From positions 62,001 to 126,000 of the forward strand of contig CAKZJV010000007.1 of NCBI GenBank assembly GCA_937120475.1: a DNA stretch of 64,000 nucleotides, in the 5' to 3' direction. Below, in pieces: positions 1 through 8,829 of this stretch. The translations under genes were made by a program, and so were the position numbers. The DNA comes from an uncultured Cryomorphaceae bacterium (lineage in GTDB: Bacteria; Bacteroidota; Bacteroidia; Flavobacteriales; Schleiferiaceae). The notes under the pieces were generated by a model that saw only the letters and a program-made list of their open reading frames with translations, did no database searches and was not told the DNA's origin. How positions within the stretch are numbered: the first letter of the stretch is position 1; each line of letters starts with the position of its first letter.

Positions 1-693
1 AGCCACCAACGCCTCCGGGGTGTGTAGGGTATCCCAATACTTAGGGGCTTCTGCTTGCTTGTGATGAATAACACGACCTTCACCATAAAGGACGGTGGCA
101 ATTTCCTTACCCCAGGGGTCATTGAGAATACGGGCCGCTGGATTACGAATGCGCAAATTGGGAGAGAGATTGATCAGCGCATGTACTTTATCTGGATAAT
201 CCGCTGCTAGTTTTAAGGCCAGGGGACTGCCCGTGGAAGTACTCATTATGATGACCTTATCTCCTAAAGTTTGGGCAATCACCAAAGCTTCCTTAGCTGA
301 TTCCCAGGCCGATTCAGGGCTAAAACCGCTAAGTGGCAAGGTATCTTTCAGGCCGTGTCCAGTTATGCGGGCCAGGTACATATTACTACCGAAATAACGG
401 GCTGTGTTAGTATTCACCGGGTGGCCTTCCATCCAACTGGCTGAAAAACCATGGAGGTACAGAAAAACAAATTCGGTGGTCGTACCGGTACTATCCGCCC
501 AAAAAATGTTGGCCTCGTTTTTATTGCGGAGTTTCAAACCCGCTTCTTTATCCTGAACGTAATCCTCTATTTTTTTAATACCCGGAACTTGAGGCAGTTT
601 AGAAGTGTATTCGGGCGTTTGAGGAACAGGACCAACCCAATAGATAAGGATTAGTACCACCAGTACGGTTAAGGCAAGCCACCGTTTTTTCAT
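1..693 (-). CDS. alpha/beta hydrolase, partial (3' end beyond window)
   Basis: The reading frame runs from an ATG at 693 leftwards and is still open at base 1, so about 231 N-terminal residues are seen. An N-terminal hydrophobic segment (residues about 4-22) suggests a membrane anchor or signal. An oxyanion-type LHGFSA segment near residue 90 and a nucleophile-elbow-like stretch STSTGSPLAL fit the alpha/beta-hydrolase fold, although the elbow is Ser-Thr-Gly rather than a plain GxSxG. The ATG abuts the stop of the downstream-strand neighbour (693/694), so it is probably co-transcribed after the DUF3299/ABC genes. Substrate unknown; an esterase or lipase-like role is only inferred. Confidence 0.75.
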   Translation of the reverse strand, partial: MKKRWLALTVLVVLILIYWVGPVPQTPEYTSKLPQVPGIKKIEDYVQDKEAGLKLRNKNEANIFWADSTGTTTEFVFLYLHGFSASWMEGHPVNTNTARYFGSNMYLARITGHGLKDTLPLSGFSPESAWESAKEALVIAQTLGDKVIIMSTSTGSPLALKLAADYPDKVHALINLSPNLRIRNPAARILNDPWGKEIATVLYGEGRVIHHKQAEAPKYWDTLHTPEALVA

Positions 694-1146
694 TTAGTCT
701 ATCTCTTTGGCTTCCCGCAAGATATAACTAAATTCATCTACGTCAGAATCATTGAGCTTTAAAAAACCGGTAAGGGTAACCACGTCATCGGTTTTGAATT
801 TACGGGGCCGTTCCTTGAACTTAAGGCTCATAACCGATTCAGGACCAGCACCGCCACAAAAAAAGCAAGCGCTGAAAGGATAAGCCGAAAGGGCATAAAC
901 ACCGCCTTCAACGTCTAATGGTATCATGTATCCTTTAATAATTACTCTTTTACCATCAACCTTTTGAATGTTCTCCGGAAAAACGGGTTTTACGTACCAG
1001 GCTTCCAGGTCGGGATAATACTTATCCTCAAACTTCACCCTGGCCAAAAATTTCCAGTCGATCAACTTAGCGGTATCGTCCTGGGCTTGTAGGTCAAGAC
1101 TGCCCAGCATCAGTAAAAGTACCGTTATGCGCAGTAGTGTCCTCAT
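694..1146 (-). CDS. periplasmic DUF3299-like protein, copy 1
   Basis: A 150-residue protein with an N-terminal signal peptide (residues 1-21, ending near LQAQ). The diagnostic segment is IPLDVEGGVYALSAYPF followed by CFFCGGAGPESV, with Cys94 and Cys97 forming a CxxC pair. This resembles the DUF3299 family found beside metal-linked FtsX/LolD-type ABC transporters in Proteobacteria (recollection of the family, not searched). Its start overlaps the end of the paralogous upstream gene by 4 bases. The CxxC could bind metal or be redox active. Function unproven. Confidence 0.7.
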   Translation of the reverse strand: MRTLLRITVLLLMLGSLDLQAQDDTAKLIDWKFLARVKFEDKYYPDLEAWYVKPVFPENIQKVDGKRVIIKGYMIPLDVEGGVYALSAYPFSACFFCGGAGPESVMSLKFKERPRKFKTDDVVTLTGFLKLNDSDVDEFSYILREAKEID

Positions 1147-1571
1147 CCGTTTAAACTGACGTTTTTAAGGATGAAAAACAAGCCGTACCCATCACGGTTC
1201 AATTGCAAAGTACCTTTTACCATCACAAAGGTGTCAGTGGCGAAGCGGCCTGGTGCCTTGGCAAAGCGCAATTCGATTACAGTTTCGGGGCCGGCATTTC
1301 CACAAAAAAAGCAGGATGTGAAAGGATTTTTGGAAAGAGCGTAAGTGTTGGCTTCTACGTCCACAGGTATCAGGTAGCCAGAAATGCTTACTTCCTGCCC
1401 TTCGTATTGTGAAACCAGTGCGGGGGGAAAGCGGGGTTCCATACGGGCATCACCATCCTGGTAATTATTGGTGTAGGTGGTCATACCCAAAACTTCCCAA
1501 ACCAGGGGTTTTTGAGCACTTAAGGAAAGTGAGAAAAAAAGGCTGATGAACAAAGCTGATTTACGAAGCAT
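1143..1571 (-). CDS. periplasmic DUF3299-like protein, copy 2
   Basis: A 142-residue secreted protein with a signal peptide (residues 1-19). It is a tandem paralogue of the next gene: it shares the SGYLIPVDVEANTYALS and CFFCGNAGPETV segments, with Cys87 and Cys90. It lies between the permease gene (11-base overlap at its start) and copy 1 (4-base overlap at its end), so the order permease, copy 2, copy 1 is one transcription unit. The two copies differ in length and N-terminal half, so they are not a recent duplication. Probably a periplasmic partner of the ABC system; direct role unknown. Confidence 0.7.
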   Translation of the reverse strand: MLRKSALFISLFFSLSLSAQKPLVWEVLGMTTYTNNYQDGDARMEPRFPPALVSQYEGQEVSISGYLIPVDVEANTYALSKNPFTSCFFCGNAGPETVIELRFAKAPGRFATDTFVMVKGTLQLNRDGYGLFFILKNVSLNG

Positions 1572-2823
1572 TGCCTAAAGTTTTGGAGATGTTTAAACGA
1601 AACGCTTGTAGTGACGGCAACAATGAAGCCAGAAAACCGATGCCTAAAATGAAGAATAGCAGATAAAGCTCCTGAAGGGTGAAAATCGGTATTTGCAGGT
1701 TATAACTATACTCCCGGTCGGCCAGTTGTGAAAGGCCCCACAGCCCGAGTTTACCCAAGGCGATGCCAATCAGGTAGCCGATGCAGGAAATAATGAGTCC
1801 TTCAAGTATTACCAATATAAATAGTTGACCACGGCTGGCCCCCATGGAACGTAGTAGGGCCAACTCGAATTTGCGATCTTTTAAACTTTGGTAGAGCGAT
1901 ACAAAAACACTGATTCCGGAAATGATTACAATGAGGATTGCCAGCATACGTAGGGTTTGAATACCGTTGCCCATCAAAGCAAAAAGGCGATTGATCTCTA
2001 TAGCCGGCAAAGCCGCCTGCATAGGGGTGTTTTGGTTTACCATCCGCGGTACGGTCAGGTTGCCCATTGGGCTGGTAAACTCAATCAGGGCAGCGGTAAT
2101 TTCACGGGGAGTAGAATGCTCATGAGCGGAGTGTTCTTCCTCCTCTTCGTGGTGATGATGTTCATCTTCCTCTTCATGATGGTGTCCCGCCCCATGGTCG
2201 GCATGGCCTTCTTCGTGCACCGACCAAACACTTTCAATGGGGGTAAGGATGAGTTTGTCCACAACCGTACCACTAGGCTCTAAAATTCCACTTACCGTGT
2301 AGGCAAAGTGATCGTGTTCATCCATATCATTTTGCAAACCGTGGCTGCCGTTAAAGGTGTCGCCCATTTTGAGCCCGGTAAGCCGGGCTACCTTGGCACC
2401 AATTACCACCTGCCCGGGAGAGGACCATATTTCACCTTCTTTTAACAGAACCTTGTAATGCTCCAGGTAGCCAGGTTCGGTACCTACAATGCGGTAACCC
2501 TGGTAGTTATCGCCATAGGCTAAGGGAATACCCTTTTTAACCATAGGGTGGCGGAGTAGCTTTTGGTATTCTGCCAAGGGAATATTGCCCGTAGGAGCAT
2601 CCATTTGATATACACTGCTGAGGATCAGTTGCAGAGGGCTGCCCTTGGCACCTACCACCATATCAATATCCCGGATGTTGCGGGTAAACTGATCTTCAAT
2701 TTGCTGCGAGGCTGACATTAGCAGGGAGATGATTCCCGTTCCGAAAGCCAACAATAGCACGCTCAGAAAAGTGGCAAGCGGCCTTTGCCGACTGTTTTTC
2801 CAACTGATCATAAACCAGTTCAT
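1561..2823 (-). CDS. FtsX/MacB-type ABC permease with His-rich loop
   Basis: A 420-residue inner-membrane permease. One transmembrane helix lies near residues 16-40, followed by a large periplasmic domain, then three C-terminal helices (about 292-315, 337-362, 383-405), the usual FtsX topology. Residues 203-236 contain 13 histidines interspersed with Glu and Asp, strongly suggesting divalent-metal binding. The start overlaps the ATPase gene by 4 bases. Permeases of this class with DUF3299 partners belong to zinc-starvation regulons in some Proteobacteria (family knowledge recalled). Here the metal link is inferred from the His-rich loop; no Zur site was identified. Confidence 0.85.
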   Translation of the reverse strand: MNWFMISWKNSRQRPLATFLSVLLLAFGTGIISLLMSASQQIEDQFTRNIRDIDMVVGAKGSPLQLILSSVYQMDAPTGNIPLAEYQKLLRHPMVKKGIPLAYGDNYQGYRIVGTEPGYLEHYKVLLKEGEIWSSPGQVVIGAKVARLTGLKMGDTFNGSHGLQNDMDEHDHFAYTVSGILEPSGTVVDKLILTPIESVWSVHEEGHADHGAGHHHEEEDEHHHHEEEEEHSAHEHSTPREITAALIEFTSPMGNLTVPRMVNQNTPMQAALPAIEINRLFALMGNGIQTLRMLAILIVIISGISVFVSLYQSLKDRKFELALLRSMGASRGQLFILVILEGLIISCIGYLIGIALGKLGLWGLSQLADREYSYNLQIPIFTLQELYLLFFILGIGFLASLLPSLQAFRLNISKTLGNAS

Positions 2824-3446
2824 ATTTCAATACGGTTTTGGAAGATTTCCTTCAGGCGGTTGTCGTGGGTTACCACAATTAAAGCAGAATTATTTTCAAG
2901 GGCAGTTTTTTGTAACAATTGCGCTACCCGCAAGGCGTTTTCATCGTCCAGGGCAGAGGTAGGCTCATCGGCCAATAAAAGGTCCGGTTGATTGATAACC
3001 GCCCTCGCAATGGACGCCCGCTGTTGCTCGCCAATACTGAGTTCATAGGGTTTCTTGTGTGCTTTATCAGCGATGTTCAAAAACGCAAGCAGGCTTTCTA
3101 TCTTTTCGGAGGAAGGTTTTTTCCGGGCCAGGCGCATGGCCAATTGAAGGTTTTCGGCTACGCTCAAAGCTTTCAAAAAATAAGAGGTTTGAAAAACAAT
3201 ACCGATATGCCTGCCGCGAAAGCGATCTCTTTGTTTACTGCTTAATTCCACCAGGTTGGTGTCCCCGATCTTTACGGAACCGCCTTGCGGAACCAATAGC
3301 CCGGCCAAAAGGTGTAAAAAAGTAGTTTTGCCGGTACCGGAATTTCCCAAAACCAACAGGGAGCTGTTGCGTTCTAATGTAAGGTCGGGAAAACGCATCG
3401 GGTTACTTCCGGGATAAGTATAGGAAAGCTCGTGAGTGTTAACCAA
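2820..3446 (-). CDS. LolD/MacB-type ABC transporter ATP-binding protein
   Basis: A 208-residue nucleotide-binding subunit. It shows Walker A GNSGTGKTT (residues about 33-41), a Q-loop in GIVFQTSYF, an ABC signature LSIGEQQRASIARA (LSxGx variant), Walker B LLLADEPTSALD and a switch histidine in VVTHD. It overlaps the FtsX-type permease by 4 bases, so the two form one transporter. This NBD class powers mechanotransmission or lipoprotein-type ABC systems. A possible -7 element (TAGCTTTG on the minus strand, 3468-3475) lies 22 bases before the ATG, but no good -33 partner was seen. Confidence 0.88.
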   Translation of the reverse strand: MVNTHELSYTYPGSNPMRFPDLTLERNSSLLVLGNSGTGKTTFLHLLAGLLVPQGGSVKIGDTNLVELSSKQRDRFRGRHIGIVFQTSYFLKALSVAENLQLAMRLARKKPSSEKIESLLAFLNIADKAHKKPYELSIGEQQRASIARAVINQPDLLLADEPTSALDDENALRVAQLLQKTALENNSALIVVTHDNRLKEIFQNRIEI

Positions 3447-3492
3447 TGACCTGAATTTTAAGAATTACAAAGCTAAGCTTTAAAGAAGAAAA

Positions 3493-3852
3493 ATGATGAA
3501 AACCCTTGTTATAGGAGCCAGTCACAAACCGGAACGTTACAGTTACAGCGCGGTGAAATTGTTGAAAGACTATGATCATGAAGTTGTAGCTCTGGGCCGC
3601 AGGGCCCGTGAGGTAGGAGATTGGGAAATACTGGAAGGTAAACCTGATTTAAAAGATATTGACACCGTAACACTTTATTTAAGTGCTCAAAATCAATCGG
3701 AATATTACGACTACCTGAAACAACTGAAACCGCGAAGGGTAATTTTTAATCCCGGTGCCGAAAATGCTGAGCTGGCCCGTGAGTTGGAAGCCAGCGGCAT
3801 TGAAACTGAGAATGCCTGTACCCTGGTGTTATTGAATACGGGTCAGTTCTGA
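3493..3852 (+). CDS. CoA-binding-like protein (YccU/CoA_binding_2 family)
   Basis: A 119-residue single-domain Rossmann protein. It begins MKTLVIGASHKPERYSY, the typical nucleotide-binding turn of the CoA_binding_2 family, and has VALGRRA and VIFNPGAEN segments at the positions expected for CoA contacts. Members are small cytosolic proteins of unknown physiological role. Two ATG codons stand side by side at the start; either may be used. It diverges from the ABC operon (46-base gap) and its end overlaps the convergent lipoprotein gene by 10 bases. Confidence 0.8.
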   Translation: MMKTLVIGASHKPERYSYSAVKLLKDYDHEVVALGRRAREVGDWEILEGKPDLKDIDTVTLYLSAQNQSEYYDYLKQLKPRRVIFNPGAENAELARELEASGIETENACTLVLLNTGQF

Positions 3853-4334
3853 GTTTTAACCAGCACATTTTCTTCCTCGGTATTTATGCTCACCAACACA
3901 TCATTGCCCACCAGTTGCATGCGTTTCATGCTGAAACAGGCCATGCCGGTAAGCAACTGTTCGCAAAGCCCGGCATTTTTTACCCATAGGCTGGTGCGTA
4001 CCTTAGGAAAGGTAGGTTCCTCGGTATTTTCCTCCCACATTATAAGGTGAGGAGTTCCCTCGTTGCAACCACTGTATTGGTAGGTAATGCAAAGGCATCC
4101 TTCACGCAGTTGGTAGTCCACCAGGGTAGTCGCATTGTAAAGTGCAGAATCCACAACGTCCTTGGGCATGGTAAGGTCCAGGCAATAAAGCTCTTCCAGT
4201 TCTTTTTGGCCACTGTCCTGCGAAAGTTGACCCAGGTCGCTGTTATCCGACTTTTTGGGTTGAGGTTGCGAAGAGGATGACTTACAAGCTACGGTGGCCA
4301 TCAGGGCCAACATCAAATAAAGGTGGATCTTCAT
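3843..4334 (-). CDS. putative lipoprotein, unknown function
   Basis: A 163-residue protein whose N-terminus (MKIHLYLMLALMATVAC) is a lipoprotein signal with Cys17 as the acylated residue, followed by a Ser/Gln/Lys-rich linker. The remaining domain contains several Cys residues (in CLDL, CLCITYQYSGC and CEQ) that may form disulfides. It lies 4 bases after the stop of the T9SS protease gene on the same strand and probably shares its transcript. I do not recognise the family. Confidence 0.6.
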   Translation of the reverse strand: MKIHLYLMLALMATVACKSSSSQPQPKKSDNSDLGQLSQDSGQKELEELYCLDLTMPKDVVDSALYNATTLVDYQLREGCLCITYQYSGCNEGTPHLIMWEENTEEPTFPKVRTSLWVKNAGLCEQLLTGMACFSMKRMQLVGNDVLVSINTEEENVLVKTQN

Positions 4335-4338
4335 GATT

Positions 4339-5994
4339 TTAGTTTAGTACCAACACCTTTTGGCTGATCGACTCTTCATTGCGCAGTACCAGTAAAATGT
4401 ATAGCCCGTTTCGCCAGGAGTAGGTATTCACCTCCTGGTCGGTACCGGCTATCGCCACGGTTTTGCGGTCGTAAACCACTTTACCACTGTAATCAAAAAT
4501 CAAGATTCGAAGATCATCCGTAGGTGTTCCTAAGTTTTTGATAGCAAGAACACCGTCACGCACCGGATTGTTGACAATGATGATTTCATTTCCTGCCGCG
4601 GGAATGCTATCTCCCCGGTAAGACCCGCCAATCGCTAAAAAGCCATTGCTTGCGGGATCCAGCCAATCCATTAAACGCCTGGTGGGAGTATTGCCGTTAC
4701 GCGACCAACTGTAGCTGAACTTACCGAAGTAATCTTCTCCATTGAGGTTGTTGCAACTGGCCGAACCACCGGTAAGCACCCCTCTTATCAAGCCGTTTTC
4801 ATCATAAAGCGGGCAACCGGATGATCCTGCTTCGGTAGTGCCGTGCCCATTGGTGGTAGCATTCCAGTTTACTACCCAGTGGGTATTGCTGGCCTGGCTG
4901 GTAAAGGAACCCGAACTGGCCGGGTTAAAATAGGTGGATATCTTCTTAATATCTCCACTGGGGTGGTGGATGGTGGCCCCCATTTGAGGGTTGGAATCTC
5001 CTTTACGGTTCCAGCCCGCGTAATACACATTGTAGGAATCCGGAATAGAGGTATTGAGCCGTAATAGCAAAAAATCCGAACCGCGATCACCTCCGTTATC
5101 ATCACTATTGGCCAACAGGCTGGCTCCAACTACTTGCTGCTGATCGAGGGTGCCTTCCGAAGGAGGATTGGTACAATCAGGTGATTGATAATTGAAGAAA
5201 AACACCCAATCATCCAGGTCTTCGGAACTGACCAGGGTACCCGGTGATAACAATCCACAGTGCTCGGCCGTGAGTAAATAGGGCTCATAGGTGTAATTGG
5301 AGGTACTAATTACACTACCCGTGCAAAAACCCAGGGCCGAGCCTAGTCTTACGAAAATGCGAACCACGGAATTCTTAATGTCGGAGTAAGGGATACCTTC
5401 ATTGCAGTTTACATTTACCTGGCAGAATTTGCTATTACCAAAATCACTGGTTTTCCATTGTGGGGGATTCCATTGTGGGGGAATAGTTTCTAGGCTCATG
5501 CCATAAAGCTTTACCTGGCAACGGCTTCCGGTAGCTCGCACCAGTTGAATTACCTGTCCTTCGCTAACGGGTTTAAAAAGGTGTTTGGGCCCTTGTAAAT
5601 TCTGATGATGTACCATTTCCAGCACTCCGCCATCGGTACTTCTTAAATAAATGGTATCCCGCCTGCCCAGCGACTCAATGTTGGCGTAAACGCGGCTTTG
5701 TACATGGGTATGTGAAAGATACCAGCGGTAAATGGTGGAATTATTACGGCTACTTTGTTCTGCTGATCTGAGGTCAAGGTCAATCTCCCGGAAAATTCCG
5801 GAAACTGCGATTCGCGTAAAGGACTGCAAGGAATCCTTTTTATACTGAAGCTTCTCGGGGGTTATGGATTGGGAAAGGTGAACCCGGGTGGGTGGTTGGC
5901 CCCATAAGGTGATCGAAAAAAAACAGAGGAGTAGGGTTATCCCGGCCTGCTTAAGAGAGTAGTCTTTGGCGCAATAAAAATTCCAATTGCTCAT
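4339..5994 (-). CDS. secreted trypsin-like serine protease with T9SS sorting domain
   Basis: A 551-residue extracellular protease of the lysyl-endopeptidase/trypsin type. A signal-like hydrophobic stretch (residues about 17-31) follows a long polar N-terminus. The catalytic triad can be read as His245 (LTAEHC), Asp307 (RGSDFLLLRL) and Ser392 (AGSSGCPL); paired Cys flank the sites. Residues about 470-551 form a Por-type (type A) T9SS sorting domain ending in QKVLVLN. The ATG lies 44 bases inside the 3' end of the upstream response-regulator gene; no later in-frame start precedes the signal segment, so the overlap seems real and may couple translation. Confidence 0.85.
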   Translation of the reverse strand: MSNWNFYCAKDYSLKQAGITLLLCFFSITLWGQPPTRVHLSQSITPEKLQYKKDSLQSFTRIAVSGIFREIDLDLRSAEQSSRNNSTIYRWYLSHTHVQSRVYANIESLGRRDTIYLRSTDGGVLEMVHHQNLQGPKHLFKPVSEGQVIQLVRATGSRCQVKLYGMSLETIPPQWNPPQWKTSDFGNSKFCQVNVNCNEGIPYSDIKNSVVRIFVRLGSALGFCTGSVISTSNYTYEPYLLTAEHCGLLSPGTLVSSEDLDDWVFFFNYQSPDCTNPPSEGTLDQQQVVGASLLANSDDNGGDRGSDFLLLRLNTSIPDSYNVYYAGWNRKGDSNPQMGATIHHPSGDIKKISTYFNPASSGSFTSQASNTHWVVNWNATTNGHGTTEAGSSGCPLYDENGLIRGVLTGGSASCNNLNGEDYFGKFSYSWSRNGNTPTRRLMDWLDPASNGFLAIGGSYRGDSIPAAGNEIIIVNNPVRDGVLAIKNLGTPTDDLRILIFDYSGKVVYDRKTVAIAGTDQEVNTYSWRNGLYILLVLRNEESISQKVLVLN

Positions 5995-6412
5995 TAGCCC
6001 GTTCCAGTTTCATGATGAGTTCCTTGTTTTCGCGCCTTAACCGGAATACTTCGTAAGCACTTTCGATGGTTGCTCTTAATTCGGCCTCCTGCCAAGGCTT
6101 GTTGAGGTATCGATATACCTGTCCTTTATTAATGGCATCGATCACCGCGTTGATATCGGAATACCCGGTAATAAGTATTCGCATAGGTTCAGGATTAATT
6201 TTCTGAACCTCCTCTAAAAATTCAATGCCCGTCATCTCAGGCATTCGCTGATCGGTAAGAATAATATCGAGTGGCTGGTTATCGAAAATCTTTAGTGCCT
6301 CCTTTCCTGATTCTGCAATGTACACATTGTATTCCCTTCTGAAAGTCGCTTTGAATGCCTGAAGGTTGTGAACTTCGTCATCCACATACAAAATGTTTAT
6401 TTTTGCACTCAT
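5951..6412 (-). CDS. single-domain response regulator (RpfG-type receiver) with C-terminal coiled coil
   Basis: A 153-residue protein made of a receiver domain (residues 5-120) and a Glu/Arg/Leu-rich coiled-coil tail. Phosphoacceptor Asp54 lies in ILTDQRMPEMTG, the acidic pair in YVDDE, and the conserved Lys in YRYLNKPW. It has no DNA-binding or enzyme domain. It is divergent from the E1-like gene at 6504 and closely resembles the receiver domain of the hybrid kinase encoded at 11686, so it is probably an output or competitor of the same signalling set. Confidence 0.87.
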   Translation of the reverse strand: MSAKINILYVDDEVHNLQAFKATFRREYNVYIAESGKEALKIFDNQPLDIILTDQRMPEMTGIEFLEEVQKINPEPMRILITGYSDINAVIDAINKGQVYRYLNKPWQEAELRATIESAYEVFRLRRENKELIMKLERANEQLEFLLRQRLLS

Positions 6413-6503
6413 TTTTGGTTCCAGGAATATTAAGATGAGCCAAAGTAAATCATAATTTTATACAATATCTTATTTTATCACCGGAATCCAAGCAAAAAAA
6501 AAT

Positions 6504-8819
6504 ATGACAAGAAATGACCTTACGGGTTTGCGGCAAACTTTTAAGGCTCTGCAAAAAACTGATAATCAAATTTGTAAGCCTGATATTTTTAATTTATCGG
6601 TTTCAGATGACAGCGAGCGTTTCCATGAACTGATTAGCCGTAAACCATGGTTATTTGGTCACGACAACCTTGAGGGTCAGATCAAAGAACTCTACAAGAT
6701 AAGACACCCTGAAGAGCGACTGAGTGAAGCTGACCTGCAAGAAGCTTATAACAAATGGAAGGCTGATAATGAAAGTTTTACGTACGGAGTTTGGGTGCAT
6801 TATCCGTGGAACAATAACGTGGTGCATCTGGTACGCGAAGATGAATTTATTGAGCTCAGAACTTCGCGAAATAAATACAAGATCACGGCCGAAGAACAGG
6901 AGTTTCTCTCCAAAAAGATTGTAGGGGTTATTGGCCTTTCTGTTGGTCAGTCAGCGGCCGTTACCATGGCTATAGAACGTATTTTCGGAACACTGCGTAT
7001 TGCGGATTTCGACACTCTTGAACTGACCAACCTTAACCGCATCAGAAGGGGAGTAGAGGCACTGGGACAACCTAAAACCACGATGGTAGCCCGCGAAATT
7101 GCCGAGATTGATCCTTTTTTGAAGGTAGAGGTTTTTGAAGAAGGTATTACGGAAGATAATTTAGACCATTTCCTTACCGGTGGTGGTAAAATGGATGCAC
7201 TCATTGAAGAATGCGATGGTTTGGACATTAAGGTTCTGGCCAGGTTAAAGGCAAGGGAATACGGTATCCCGGTTATTATGGATACCAGTGACCGGGGCCT
7301 GCTGGACATTGAACGCTTTGACCTTGAACCCGATCGGAAAATATTTCATGGCTTAGTGCCGGAAGACCGTTTGCGAAACCTGAAGGGCCTATCCACCGAA
7401 GAAAAGGTACCTTACATATTGGATATGGTGAATGCCGAGGGTTTTTCCAAAAGGTTTAAAGCTTCCATGCTGGAAGTTAATCAAAGCATTACCACCTGGC
7501 CTCAACTCTCTACTTCAGTAACCATGGGAGGGGCTATGGCAGCCGATATTTGTAGGAGGGTTTTATTGGATCAGCTTCGCATTTCGGGCCGGTTTTATAT
7601 AGACATGGAGGAATTGATCAAAGACCCTGACGACAACGATAAAACACCCAGCTTTAAAAAAAATCCACTAAATCCTGTTAATCTTGAGGAAATTGCGGCC
7701 AACTTTGATGAATTTATGATATCAACAACGGTTGGTGAAAAATTGTCGGAAAAAACTGTCAGTGATTTGGTGGAGCATGCTACATTTGCCCCTTCTGGTG
7801 GAAATATACAGCCGTGGAAATGGTATTACAAGGAAGGTGTTATTTATCTTTTTCATGACCAAGCACACTCCCGATCGTACCTGGACTACCTAAATAGAGG
7901 TTCCCTTATTGCTTTGGGAGCGGCCGCTGAAAACATAGTACAACGAGCTACTGAACTGCAATTGGAAACTGATATTCAAATAAAGCCAAATGATTATCCC
8001 TCGCTTATTGCGGCTTTCCAATTCCGCAAATCAGAAAAGGGTACCGCTTCCAATTCGTTTGCGGATTTGGGTTTTATGATAAAGAAACGCTTAACCAACC
8101 GTAAGTTGGGAAATCGGGCAGAGCCCCTTGATACCAAGGTGGTGGAAGATTTAAAGCGGTTGGTGGCTGAAAATAAAGGTTACCAGCTACATATAGTAGA
8201 TGGTGACCGAATTAAGGATTTAAGTGAGGTCATTGCCCGGATGGAACGTATTCGAATTCTGGACGAATGGGGGCATCATGATTTTATGAACGAAGTGCGC
8301 TGGACACCCGAAGAAGCACGAAAAACAGGTGATGGTATCGATTTAGCTACCCTGGATATGAGTCAGTCGGATAAGGCAGGTTTGCGTTTGCTCCGTGACC
8401 AGGAAGCCATTGCTCATCTTCGAAACTGGAATAAGGGTATGGGCTTTTTGAGTATGACCCGTAAGGCCCCTTTGAATTCTTCGGCCCTCTGTTTGATCAG
8501 CTGTGATGAGCATTCAGATGAAGCGGTTTTTACCGGAGGGCGCGTATTGGAAAGAGCCTGGCTTTATGCAAATTCCAAACAAGTTGCCATGCAACCGGTT
8601 ACCCCAGCCACCTTTATGTTTTACCGTTTGCTAATGGACGACTCCAGCTTAAGGCCGGAAGTACGTAAGGAAATGATGGAATTACACCGGCAGTTTACCA
8701 CTATTCTCAATCTGGATAAGGGAACCAACAGCCTTTTCCTCTTTCGCCTGTTTTACGCAGAGGAGCCTGAGGTAAAGTCGTACCGTTACCCGCTGGATAA
8801 AGTTTTATTGATCAATTAA
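6504..8819 (+). CDS. E1/ThiF-nitroreductase fusion, Rv1355c (MoeY) family
   Basis: A 771-residue two-domain protein. Residues about 130-390 are a ThiF/MoeB/E1-like adenylation domain: the nucleotide motif is GVIGLSVGQSAAV (from 141), followed by ADFDTLELTNLNRIRRG with the conserved Asp and Arg. Residues about 410-760 are nitroreductase-like, with the FMN-binding segment APSGGNIQPWKW near residue 428. No metal-binding CxxC pairs of classical ThiF proteins are evident. The arrangement matches proteins named after M. tuberculosis Rv1355c, whose reaction is not established to my knowledge. It starts the plus-strand signalling cluster and is followed after 10 bases by an acyltransferase-like gene. 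Confidence 0.85.
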   Translation: MTRNDLTGLRQTFKALQKTDNQICKPDIFNLSVSDDSERFHELISRKPWLFGHDNLEGQIKELYKIRHPEERLSEADLQEAYNKWKADNESFTYGVWVHYPWNNNVVHLVREDEFIELRTSRNKYKITAEEQEFLSKKIVGVIGLSVGQSAAVTMAIERIFGTLRIADFDTLELTNLNRIRRGVEALGQPKTTMVAREIAEIDPFLKVEVFEEGITEDNLDHFLTGGGKMDALIEECDGLDIKVLARLKAREYGIPVIMDTSDRGLLDIERFDLEPDRKIFHGLVPEDRLRNLKGLSTEEKVPYILDMVNAEGFSKRFKASMLEVNQSITTWPQLSTSVTMGGAMAADICRRVLLDQLRISGRFYIDMEELIKDPDDNDKTPSFKKNPLNPVNLEEIAANFDEFMISTTVGEKLSEKTVSDLVEHATFAPSGGNIQPWKWYYKEGVIYLFHDQAHSRSYLDYLNRGSLIALGAAAENIVQRATELQLETDIQIKPNDYPSLIAAFQFRKSEKGTASNSFADLGFMIKKRLTNRKLGNRAEPLDTKVVEDLKRLVAENKGYQLHIVDGDRIKDLSEVIARMERIRILDEWGHHDFMNEVRWTPEEARKTGDGIDLATLDMSQSDKAGLRLLRDQEAIAHLRNWNKGMGFLSMTRKAPLNSSALCLISCDEHSDEAVFTGGRVLERAWLYANSKQVAMQPVTPATFMFYRLLMDDSSLRPEVRKEMMELHRQFTTILNLDKGTNSLFLFRLFYAEEPEVKSYRYPLDKVLLIN

Positions 8820-8829
8820 TGAAGCACTT

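Noticed and set aside
1957-2283. Plus-strand frame of 108 codons opposite the His-rich permease loop
   Set aside because: It is an antisense shadow of a low-complexity His/Glu stretch in the clearly coding minus-strand gene.
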